Shown here in pieces: positions 1 to 6,259 of a stretch of 8,107 bases of DNA (positions are counted from its first letter, which is position 1; the number at the start of each line of letters is the position of its first letter). The notes under the pieces are model-generated. The model ran no database searches and was not told the origin of the DNA. It saw only the letters and a program-made list of their open reading frames with translations. Source of the DNA: G039029935 sp039029935 (lineage in GTDB: Bacteria; Chloroflexota; Anaerolineae; Caldilineales; Caldilineaceae). The stretch is from the NCBI GenBank assembly GCA_039029935.1, contig JBCCFC010000617.1, positions 1 through 8,107 on the forward strand, given 5' to 3'. Both the position numbers and the translations under genes were made by a program.

Positions 1-36
1 ATATTTTCAACCGTCACTAAACAGGAGCAAATCACC

Positions 37-3000
37 ATGACCAGACCAACCATCAACGCCATCATGCCCGTCACCATCCTCACCGCCATCGCCATCCTGT
101 GGAGCAGCGCACCGCCCATCAACGCTGTGATGATCGCCAGCACAGAGAGCCAACCCGCACAGAGCCAGCCCACGCAGACTGACTTTGACTGCACCACCGT
201 GAGCGAGATTCCGCAGATTGAGTGTGAGGCGTTGGTGGCGATTTATAATAGTACTGGAGGACCGGGCTGGACGGTCAGCACGAATTGGTTGCAGACGACG
301 ACGCCCTGCGGTTGGTATGGGGTGACGTGTAGAGATGGGCGTGTGACAGGACTGGACCTTGATAACGGCGTTGATGGCAACAATCTTATGGGCGCATTAC
401 CTGCTGCAATTAGTGATTTGGACAATTTGACGCGCCTTTATCTAGGTCCCAACCAGTTGAGCAGCATCCCCACCGAAATCAGCAACCTCTCCAATCTTAC
501 AAGCCTTGATTTATCTTCCAATCAGTTAAGCGGCATCCCTACTACAATCGGCAACCTCTCCAATCTCACGTACCTTGATTTATCTTCCAATCAGTTAAGC
601 AGCATCCCCACTACAATCGGTAACCTCTCCAATCTTACTTACCTTTCTTTATATTCCAACCACTTAAGCAGCATCCCCGCCACAATCGGCAACCTCTCCA
701 ATCTTACGGACCTTTCTTTATGGGCAAACCAGTTGAGCAGCGTTCCCATCGAAATCGGCAACCTCTCCAATCTCAGGAGACTGAAATTATCTTCCAACCA
801 GTTGAGTAGCATCCCCACCACAATCGGCAACCTTTCCAATCTCACTGAGCTATGGCTATCGTCCAACCAGTTGAGTAGCATCCCCACCACAATCGGCAAC
901 CTTTCCAATCTCTCTATACTTTATTTATCATCCAACCAGTTGAGCAGCATCCCCACCGAGATAGGTGACATTTCTACTATCAGGTATCTTGATTTACAAA
1001 ATAACCAGTTAAGCAGCGTCCCTACCACTATCGGGAACCTTTCCAATCTCTCTACACTTTATTTATCTTACAATCGATTAAGGAGCATCCCTAACGAAAT
1101 TGGCAACCTCTCCTCCATCACTCAACTTTATTTATTTAACAACCACTTGAGTAGCATCCCTACTACAATCGGCAAACTCTCCAATCTCATAAGACTTTAT
1201 TTATTTAATAACCAATTGAGCAGCATCCCCACCGAAATCGGTAATCTCTCCTCCCTCACTCAACTTCTTTTATTTAACAATCAGTTGAGCCACATTCCTA
1301 ATGAAATCGATAACCTATCCTCTCTAACATCTGATTCTTTAAGCTTTGCATACAATCGTCTTGTCATCACCGATGACGCTCTTGCTGACTTTCTCATCCA
1401 GAAGGATAGTGATTGGACAGCGACACAGACGGTTGCACCAATGGATGTGACAGCAACCGCCCTCTCGGATAGTTCTGTCCAACTGAATTGGACGCCGATT
1501 GCATTTCAAGACAAAGGCGGCTACTACGAGATTAGCTATGTCCACGATGGCGTCTACATCTTACATGGCACAACCACCACTAAGAGCGACGGTGCCTATA
1601 TGGTTTCGGGGTTGACTGCTGACACAAGCTATCGTTTTCGTGTGCGCACTTATACACCACCGCATGATGGGGCAAACACTGACCCTAATGAGACATGGGA
1701 TGATCAGCAGAATGCGCTTTGGAGTGAGTATAGCAACTCTGTCGGAGCCAAGACATTGGAACCGACCCCTATTGACGCCCATGAACCCAACAACTACTGT
1801 ATCAACGCCACCATCATCCAACCCAATAGCATATCCCAAACTCACACCTTCCATGAAACCGCCGACACTGACTGGTCCCAATTCACTGCCCCCACAGCGG
1901 GCATCTACCGCATCGAAGTCACTATCCCCGATGACTCTAGCGCGGATGTGGACCTCTTCTATTACACTGAATGTGATACACTAAGTGCTGATCAATTTCT
2001 GGAAACCTATGCCCCAGGCGCACGGATAGATGTCGCCGCAGAGGCAGGGCAGACCTTCTACATCCAGGTCAAAAACTTTGATGCATTGGTGTATGGGTCC
2101 GATGTTTCCTACAACCTCTCTGTGCGCCAGATGCATGAAACTCAGGACAGGGACTTGATTCCCGGTCCAGCCATTGTGGTTGCAGGTCGCTATCGTGGCG
2201 GGGACGATGCACAGGACAATATCAACCAAATTGCTCAGGATGCCTACAACCTCTTTAAGGCCAAGGGGCGCAATGACAGCGAGATTTTCTTCTTGGCAAC
2301 CGACTCGTCGCTGCCCGGCTATGATGAACCAGCCACACAGCGCAATCTGGAACTGGCAATCACGGATTGGGCCGCAGATTATCTTGCACAAGAAGATGTG
2401 AGCAAGGTCCTCACCCTCTATCTGGTTGATCATGGCGAGCGTGACAAACTCTATCTCGACAATCTTGCGCAAGAGGTGCTGGTCCCGGATGATTTGGATG
2501 AATGGTTGGCGACGCTTGAAGCCGAACATCCGGGTCTGCTGGTCAATGTCATCATCGAAGCCTGTCACGCGGGCAGTTTCATTACGCGGCGTGGTGGCAC
2601 AATCAGCAAAGCCAATCGCGTCATCATCACCTCCTCCAATGAGAATTACGATGCCTATGTCTCACGGCATGGCGCCGCCTTCTCTGACAACCTCCTCACC
2701 TTCTTGATGCAAGAGTATAATTTGGGCTATAGCTATCAAGGCAGTCGCAACATGGTCCAAACCTTTCACCGTTTCCAAGAGCCTTGGATTGACGCCAATG
2801 GCAATAGCGAACCCAACGAACCCGATGATATCGCACTGGCTTCGCTGCGCAGTTTTGCCAACCCGGGCACACTTGGCGATGACTGGCCGCCCTATATTGC
2901 CAACATCGAATATGATGATGACGTACCAATTGCCAACACAGCTTTCCGCACCGAAGTCCGTCACCAAGGCGGCAATACCGACATTGCGGAAGTCTGGGGC

Positions 3001-3276
3001 GTCGTCTATCCACCGGACTACACGCCACCGACAGGCGAAGCCGCGTATGAGGATGATGGCGAGTTAAATGCCATTGAACTGGATGTGATTGCCTTTGCAC
3101 CAGAGGGCGGTGTCATTGATGCACATTATGTCGAAACCGAGCCGTATCGGGGCTTTACACAGACAGGTGTCTATCGCGTTGTCGTTCATGCGCGCGATGT
3201 TAATGGGTTGTCGGCACGACCTGTGACAGTGGCGGTTGCGGTGAATCGGGTGTTTTTGCCGACGGTGAGCCGTTGA
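37..3276 (+). CDS. Secreted LRR / Fn3 / PPC-like protein with C13 (caspase-like) cysteine protease domain
   Basis: Predicted exported protein of 1079 residues. Seen: a signal peptide (about 1-30, hydrophobic core 10-22, Ala30 a likely cleavage site); an N-cap like that of plant LRR receptors (62-108, paired Cys91 and Cys98 in a PCGWYGVTC motif); 13 leucine-rich repeats of exactly 23 residues (127-425) plus a degenerate one; an Fn3 domain (about 467-575); a pre-peptidase C-terminal-like beta domain opening with HEPNN (580-698); a C13/caspase-like protease (about 711-912) with the dyad His799 in LVDHGE and Cys843 in EACHAGS; an Ig-like segment (about 950-1070); and a final VFLPTVSR. From family knowledge, C13-type clan CD enzymes cleave after a specific P1 residue, and the LRR and Fn3 parts would bind a partner or surface. 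The target is unknown. AGGAG at 23-27, 9 bases before ATG, supports the start. Domain calls are by eye; the dyad and LRRs are the firmest. Confidence 0.9.
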   Translation: MTRPTINAIMPVTILTAIAILWSSAPPINAVMIASTESQPAQSQPTQTDFDCTTVSEIPQIECEALVAIYNSTGGPGWTVSTNWLQTTTPCGWYGVTCRDGRVTGLDLDNGVDGNNLMGALPAAISDLDNLTRLYLGPNQLSSIPTEISNLSNLTSLDLSSNQLSGIPTTIGNLSNLTYLDLSSNQLSSIPTTIGNLSNLTYLSLYSNHLSSIPATIGNLSNLTDLSLWANQLSSVPIEIGNLSNLRRLKLSSNQLSSIPTTIGNLSNLTELWLSSNQLSSIPTTIGNLSNLSILYLSSNQLSSIPTEIGDISTIRYLDLQNNQLSSVPTTIGNLSNLSTLYLSYNRLRSIPNEIGNLSSITQLYLFNNHLSSIPTTIGKLSNLIRLYLFNNQLSSIPTEIGNLSSLTQLLLFNNQLSHIPNEIDNLSSLTSDSLSFAYNRLVITDDALADFLIQKDSDWTATQTVAPMDVTATALSDSSVQLNWTPIAFQDKGGYYEISYVHDGVYILHGTTTTKSDGAYMVSGLTADTSYRFRVRTYTPPHDGANTDPNETWDDQQNALWSEYSNSVGAKTLEPTPIDAHEPNNYCINATIIQPNSISQTHTFHETADTDWSQFTAPTAGIYRIEVTIPDDSSADVDLFYYTECDTLSADQFLETYAPGARIDVAAEAGQTFYIQVKNFDALVYGSDVSYNLSVRQMHETQDRDLIPGPAIVVAGRYRGGDDAQDNINQIAQDAYNLFKAKGRNDSEIFFLATDSSLPGYDEPATQRNLELAITDWAADYLAQEDVSKVLTLYLVDHGERDKLYLDNLAQEVLVPDDLDEWLATLEAEHPGLLVNVIIEACHAGSFITRRGGTISKANRVIITSSNENYDAYVSRHGAAFSDNLLTFLMQEYNLGYSYQGSRNMVQTFHRFQEPWIDANGNSEPNEPDDIALASLRSFANPGTLGDDWPPYIANIEYDDDVPIANTAFRTEVRHQGGNTDIAEVWGVVYPPDYTPPTGEAAYEDDGELNAIELDVIAFAPEGGVIDAHYVETEPYRGFTQTGVYRVVVHARDVNGLSARPVTVAVAVNRVFLPTVSR
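415..1311 (+). repeat. Thirteen tandem 69-bp units encoding 23-residue LRRs
   Basis: Thirteen consecutive units of 69 bp, each encoding a 23-residue repeat with the core LxxNQLSSIP and ending T(T/E)IGNLSNL. No unit is shortened or frameshifted. Variation is concentrated at the positions flanking the LxL strand (T, Y, D, R, E, S, I, Q), which form the concave, ligand-facing surface in known LRR structures. Units 6 and 7 share 51 identical consecutive bases (793-843 and 862-912), which points to recent unit duplication or gene conversion. The repeat belongs to the coding sequence and is not a separate mobile element. Confidence 0.93.
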
Positions 3277-3367
3277 TGTAGAATCATTTGAGTTTTTAGG
3301 GTTTGAAGGTCTATTAGATTGTTCCAATATTTTACCAGCTAACGCGGCAGTTATTACAAGGACGCAT

Positions 3368-4354
3368 ATGCATACACAAGATATCTTTACACAAAATGAC
3401 TTTACTCTGCGTACTATCGTTCCAGAGCAGGACTTTCCGCGTATCGCCGAATTACTCTCCGCAGACCAAGAGGATGATGTGCTGGCCGAAGATTTGCTTG
3501 AAGATGAGGGCAAGGTGCTGGAACGGCGTATCCTGCGTCATCGCGTGGCCGAAATTGAGCAGCATGATGGCAACCACCAGATTATCGGTTATAGCTTTGC
3601 AGGCTACTATCCCTCATCACCCGCAGGTGAGTTCTATACAAATCTCGTTGTGGACCCAGCCTATCGGGGACGCGGGTTGGGGCAGCTGCTGGCGGATGAG
3701 TTGAGCGAGTATCTACGCAGCCAAAATGCCAACCAGGTGTGGTGCGAAGTCCATGAAGGTGATGACAGTCACAAGGCATTTGCCGAGCGACGTGGGCTTG
3801 CGGTGCGTTCGCATCAGCTACGTGCCACACTTGACCTTGCCACTTTTGATGACGCTCCATTTGCTCACTTTATCGAGCGCGCCGAAACAACGGGTGTCCG
3901 TCTCTGCGCCTTTGCGGATGTAGAACGTAGTGAGAAGAACATCCGCCAACTCTACGACATTAATGGCGTGGCTGCGTTGGATGATCCGGCCTCGGATGGC
4001 GCCTATATTGCCTATGAAAATTGGATCAAAATTGTCCTCAACGGTTCATGGTTCCAGCCCGAAGGCCAGATGATTGCACTGGATGGCGATACATTTGTGG
4101 GGCTGTCGGCAATTACCTATGAGCAGGAGAGCAACACAGGCTCGGTGCTGATTTCTGGTGTAGACAAAGCCTATCGCGGACGCAAAATCATGCAGGCACT
4201 CAAGCTGATGGCGATTCGCTATGCGCAACAGCAGGGTGCCAGTCGTGTTGTCACGGAGTATGATGCGCGCAATGAACTGATGCGGGCAATTCACAAAAAG
4301 TTTGGCTTTGTGGAGTCGCCGGGGAGATTTGAGATGAGCGGGGGGTTTGTATAG
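3368..4354 (+). CDS. Tandem GNAT-family N-acetyltransferase
   Basis: A 328-residue cytosolic protein made of two GNAT folds, a family that transfers an acyl group from acyl-CoA to an amine. Seen: the first domain has a canonical acyl-CoA-binding motif A (VVDPAYRGRGLG, residues 94-105, with the R-x-x-G-x-G pattern at R100, G103 and G105). The second has the matching position at residues 265-275 (VDKAYRGRKIM), but both glycines are replaced by Lys273 and Met275; it then continues with a typical motif B ending in KFGF (311-314). Residues 32-50 are very acidic. The start is ATG with AAGGA at 3358-3362, 5 bases upstream. The gene lies 91 bp after the LRR protease gene and converges with the toxin remnant. 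The substrate cannot be inferred; tandem GNATs include mycothiol synthase, but nothing here specifically supports that activity. Confidence 0.87.
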   Translation: MHTQDIFTQNDFTLRTIVPEQDFPRIAELLSADQEDDVLAEDLLEDEGKVLERRILRHRVAEIEQHDGNHQIIGYSFAGYYPSSPAGEFYTNLVVDPAYRGRGLGQLLADELSEYLRSQNANQVWCEVHEGDDSHKAFAERRGLAVRSHQLRATLDLATFDDAPFAHFIERAETTGVRLCAFADVERSEKNIRQLYDINGVAALDDPASDGAYIAYENWIKIVLNGSWFQPEGQMIALDGDTFVGLSAITYEQESNTGSVLISGVDKAYRGRKIMQALKLMAIRYAQQQGASRVVTEYDARNELMRAIHKKFGFVESPGRFEMSGGFV

Positions 4355-4363
4355 ACTACCATA

Positions 4364-4391
4364 AAACCATACGGGTTGCCAGCGATGGTTT
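4364..4391. terminator. Weak hairpin between convergent genes
   Basis: Seven-base arms AAACCAT (4364-4370) and ATGGTTT (4385-4391) with a 14-base loop lie 9 bases after the GNAT stop, in the 76-bp gap between convergent genes. The arm is A/T-rich and the T-run is only three long, so termination in either direction is possible but would be weak. Confidence 0.25.
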
Positions 4392-4430
4392 GACTCACAT
4401 GGAGTGTACTCACTGTGTCTGAATATTTTC

Positions 4431-4745
4431 TCATTTTGGCGGATACCAGACCGTAATATCGGGCAATCGGCCAAAATCACGATCATTCGTTGCCAAATGT
4501 CGAATCTGTTCTTTCTTCATTGCTGCCACAATCAACGAATCGTTTGCCAATAGGCCATACTTTTCACGATAAATTCGGCCGCTATGAAGTTCTTTGTAGC
4601 TCAGAGAGATGATATTGATGCCAGACTGTTGTAGATCACGCAGGACGATTTTATAACGGGTGAGCTCGGCAACAAGACTCTGGTTCCTTTTCAAAAATGT
4701 GGCTGCATTAACAGATGCTGTTAGACCACCATAGTGATTAAACGG
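4431..4745 (-). pseudogene. 5'-truncated PIN-domain (VapC-like) toxin remnant
   Basis: The C-terminal half of a PIN ribonuclease. Seen: YGLLANDSLIVAA followed by HLATNDRDFGRLP and a VWYPPK end, the classic last helix and strands of VapC-type toxins with their acidic residues (Asp52, Asp71 and Asp73, counted from the TTG at 4694). The first beta strand with its catalytic Asp and the following Glu are absent; VapC proteins are usually about 130-150 residues, and only 87 follow the TTG. That TTG (4692-4694) has no Shine-Dalgarno, yet the frame stays open upstream to a stop at 4746-4748, and those codons still read as PIN-like helix (GLTASVNAATFLK). They overlap the last codons of the antitoxin, so the 5' part of the toxin gene appears deleted, with the break next to the antitoxin stop. 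RNase activity is unlikely. It could instead be a short translated protein from the TTG. Confidence 0.72.
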
Positions 4746-4945
4746 TTAAAGGCTACTTCTCGGTTTTCAAGTGTATCCGCAACCTCATCCTCTTCAGGTA
4801 AACGATTATACTCATTCGGGACTGGCGCATCAACCGTGAGATAAAAGTTTGCCACTTGAGTCACGGTGGAATTGGATGCATCTGCTTCCTTCACAATATC
4901 CTGATAAATTGACTCCGAAATAGGAATCATCACTGTCTTTTCCAT
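4721..4945 (-). CDS. Small ribbon-helix-helix-like antitoxin of a VapBC-type pair
   Basis: A 74-residue protein. Residues 3-33 have the pattern of a ribbon-helix-helix DNA-binding unit: a short strand TVMIPIS, a helix (ESIYQDIVKEAD) and a second helix (TVTQVANFYL). The acidic C-terminal half (EEDEVADTLENRE) would bind the toxin. In VapBC systems such proteins neutralise the PIN nuclease and repress their own promoter. The start is well supported: AAAGGAGA (4953-4960) sits 7 bases upstream of ATG, and a near-consensus promoter lies further up. The partner directly downstream is a truncated PIN gene, so this antitoxin is probably an orphan. Its last residues (around ITMVV) may derive from the deletion junction and not from the native C-terminus. 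The family assignment rests on the fold pattern and position, not on a signature motif. Confidence 0.68.
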   Translation of the reverse strand: MEKTVMIPISESIYQDIVKEADASNSTVTQVANFYLTVDAPVPNEYNRLPEEDEVADTLENREVAFNRLITMVV

Positions 4946-4987
4946 AAAAAAATCTCCTTTGCTTATACAGAGAACTTATGATAAAAG

Positions 4988-5016
4988 AGTATAATCTTTA
5001 TTGTAAAATTTGTCAT
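4988..5016 (-). promoter_or_regulatory. Promoter for the antitoxin gene
   Basis: On the minus strand, ATGACA (5011-5016) and TATACT (4988-4993) are separated by exactly 17 bases. Each hexamer differs from the sigma-70-type consensus at one position. The -10 lies 42 bases before the antitoxin ATG. Confidence 0.55.
4990..4995 (+). promoter_or_regulatory. Possible -10 box for the mannonate dehydratase-like gene
   Basis: A perfect TATAAT on the plus strand, 50 bases before the ATG at 5046. I see no good -35 at 16-18 bases upstream (the bases there are ACAGAG), so the promoter would need an activator or another sigma factor. It overlaps the minus-strand -10 almost completely. Confidence 0.35.
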
Positions 5017-5033
5017 ATTATCTGACCAAGCAA

Positions 5034-5038
5034 AAGGA
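5034..5038 (+). promoter_or_regulatory. Ribosome binding site that fixes the start at 5046
   Basis: AAGGA followed by 7 bases and ATG. The frame is also open from a TTG at 5010, but that codon has no Shine-Dalgarno and would add 12 residues foreign to the TIM-barrel start MKLGVSHQ. Confidence 0.75.
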
Positions 5039-5045
5039 ACCAATC

Positions 5046-6002
5046 ATGAAACTAGGCGTCAGCCACCAAAAACCAGATCAACTGACCGAACATCACCTTG
5101 CCCATCTGAAACGTATGGGGGTCGAGACCGTCGAGGTGCGCACCACCGTTGACCGCTGCTCGTATGACGACATTGTGCAGATTCAAGAGGCGGTAGACAA
5201 GGCGGGGCTACATCTCCACGAGATTATGCTCAACGACAAGTATAGCTGTCCTGAAATCACGTTGGGGTTGCCAGAGCGTGATGCCACCATCGAACGGATG
5301 CAACGCTTTATCGAGAACTTGGGGCGTGCGGGGGTTAAACACACGACCTATGCTTGGCACACAGGCGGTGCGTATGAGACACATCGTGACATGACCAGAG
5401 GTTGCCCGACGCGTCGCTTTGAGTTGGAGACAGCGTTGGCGATGCCCAACAAATATGAGCGCACCTATTCGGATGACGACATGTGGGAAACCTTTGCCTA
5501 TTTTATCGAGCAGGTGTTGCCCGTGGCCGAGGCGGCAGATGTGCGGCTGCAACTGCACCCTAACGACCCGCCTGTCACCCACCGAGGTGTAGCGCGCATT
5601 TTCCGCAGCACAGACGCCTATCGACGTGGCATGGACATCTGCGGCAACAGTCCCCACGCGGGCATTCTCTTCTGTGTGGGCTCGTGGGCCGAGATGTTTG
5701 GTCCTGATGGCGAAGGCGAAGACATTCCGGCTGCCATTCGTGAATTTGGCGAGAAGAAGCTCATCCACCAAGTGCATTTCCGTAACATCGACCGCAACAT
5801 GCCCAACTTCAACGAAACCTTTCCTGACAATGGCTATATTGATATGGTTGAGATTTTCCAAGCATTGCAGGATATTGGCTTTGATGGCATGGTGGTACCC
5901 GATCATGTGCCCTATACGCCGGATGGGCTGTCGGGTGAGGCATTTATTTTGGGATATATTCGGGCGTTGATTCAAGTTTTTTCGCTACATAGGAAAGCAT
6001 AA
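5046..6002 (+). CDS. Mannonate dehydratase-like (UxuA family) TIM-barrel enzyme, short form
   Basis: A 318-residue cytosolic protein related to D-mannonate dehydratase, which converts D-mannonate to 2-keto-3-deoxygluconate in hexuronate breakdown and needs a divalent metal such as Mn2+. Seen: LHPNDPP (170-176), FCVGSWAEM (209-217), QVHFRN (242-247), FPDNGYIDM (259-267) and VPDHVP (284-289), all in the usual order. By analogy with UxuA, His171, Cys210, His244 and Asp286 would hold the metal. The usual UxuA is about 350-390 residues; this one begins directly with strand one (MKLGVSH) and lacks the RWYG opening and the WSVVESIPV-type segment, having LHEIMLNDKYSCPEITLG instead. It is thus a divergent branch whose substrate may differ. 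No uronate isomerase, reductase, kinase or transporter lies nearby, so the pathway is not shown here. It reads divergently from the antitoxin and ends at a strong terminator. Confidence 0.82.
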   Translation: MKLGVSHQKPDQLTEHHLAHLKRMGVETVEVRTTVDRCSYDDIVQIQEAVDKAGLHLHEIMLNDKYSCPEITLGLPERDATIERMQRFIENLGRAGVKHTTYAWHTGGAYETHRDMTRGCPTRRFELETALAMPNKYERTYSDDDMWETFAYFIEQVLPVAEAADVRLQLHPNDPPVTHRGVARIFRSTDAYRRGMDICGNSPHAGILFCVGSWAEMFGPDGEGEDIPAAIREFGEKKLIHQVHFRNIDRNMPNFNETFPDNGYIDMVEIFQALQDIGFDGMVVPDHVPYTPDGLSGEAFILGYIRALIQVFSLHRKA

Positions 6003-6006
6003 ACCC

Positions 6007-6074
6007 AGTAAAACAGATTGCCTATCTACAGGGCGGCAACATAGCAGATAGGCAATCTGCGATACTGTTTTTTC
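6007..6074 (+). terminator. Intrinsic terminator, possibly a small inverted-repeat element
   Basis: It starts 4 bases after the stop codon at 6000-6002. A perfect 14-bp stem (6015-6028 with 6047-6060) is extended at its base, beyond a 3x3 internal loop, by CAGTA (6007-6011) pairing with TACTG (6064-6068). Six T residues follow (6069-6074). The loop is 18 bases. This fits a rho-independent terminator well. The same arms can be read as 22-bp terminal inverted repeats, and the left arm recurs at 8074-8095. Confidence 0.82.
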
Positions 6075-6122
6075 GCCAAAATAATTTGTAACAAAGCTTT
6101 CTCACCGCTACGTCAAATACCA

Positions 6123-6167
6123 TTCCCAGAGTATTTCCGGAGAGTTTCCATAGATATTCCAGAGTTC
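6123..6167 (+). promoter_or_regulatory. Four TTCC-led direct repeats at 11-12 bp pitch (possible operator)
   Basis: TTCC begins at 6123, 6135, 6146 and 6157, giving spacings of 12, 11 and 11 bases; each is followed by an A/G-rich tail containing AGAG or TAGA. A TATACT hexamer lies at 6186-6191, so the expected -35 position (about 6163-6168) is covered by the last repeat and has no TTGACA match. In PhoB/OmpR-family response regulators, 11-bp direct repeats often replace the -35 in this way. Binding by such a regulator is inference. Confidence 0.4.
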
Positions 6168-6185
6168 AAAAGCGCATATGGGGTG

Positions 6186-6191
6186 TATACT
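6186..6191 (+). promoter_or_regulatory. Possible -10 box for the amino-acid oxidase gene
   Basis: TATACT, one mismatch from consensus, 68 bases before the ATG at 6260 and without a recognisable -35. It is followed at 6198-6213 by a small inverted repeat, GATGGA-TTCA-TCCATC, which would lie at the start of the leader RNA. Confidence 0.3.
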
Positions 6192-6244
6192 TTTGACGAT
6201 GGATTCATCCATCCATAACCAAATTCACGCCGGATAGGCTATTG

Positions 6245-6251
6245 AAAAGGA
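6245..6251 (+). promoter_or_regulatory. Ribosome binding site that fixes the start at 6260
   Basis: AAAAGGA, 8 bases before ATG at 6260. The frame also opens at a TTG at 6242, but that codon lies upstream of this site and would put extra residues before the twin-arginine motif. A second ATG at 6266 is possible but has a longer spacing. Confidence 0.7.
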
Positions 6252-6259
6252 TATTATCT

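Noticed and set aside
415..1311. Regular repeats of 69 bp considered as a CRISPR array
   Set aside because: There are no spacers: the whole unit repeats in frame and encodes leucine-rich repeats.
1981..2568. Minus-strand open frame of 195 codons
   Set aside because: It is antisense to the pre-peptidase-like and protease domains of the large protein; the sense frame carries the catalytic motifs and this one carries none.
3277..3367. Gap between the LRR protease and GNAT genes searched for a terminator and promoter
   Set aside because: No hairpin followed by a T-run, and only poor hexamer pairs such as TTGAGT with TATTAG; the GNAT gene may be read from upstream or from a promoter I cannot recognise.
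4392..4425. Small inverted repeats around GAGTGTACTC before the toxin remnant
   Set aside because: Stems of four or five bases with bulges and no T-run; not distinguishable from chance.
5208..5975. Long minus-strand open frame of 255 codons
   Set aside because: It lies wholly antisense to the dehydratase-like gene, whose motifs are clear; its translation has no recognisable domain and no Shine-Dalgarno was evident.
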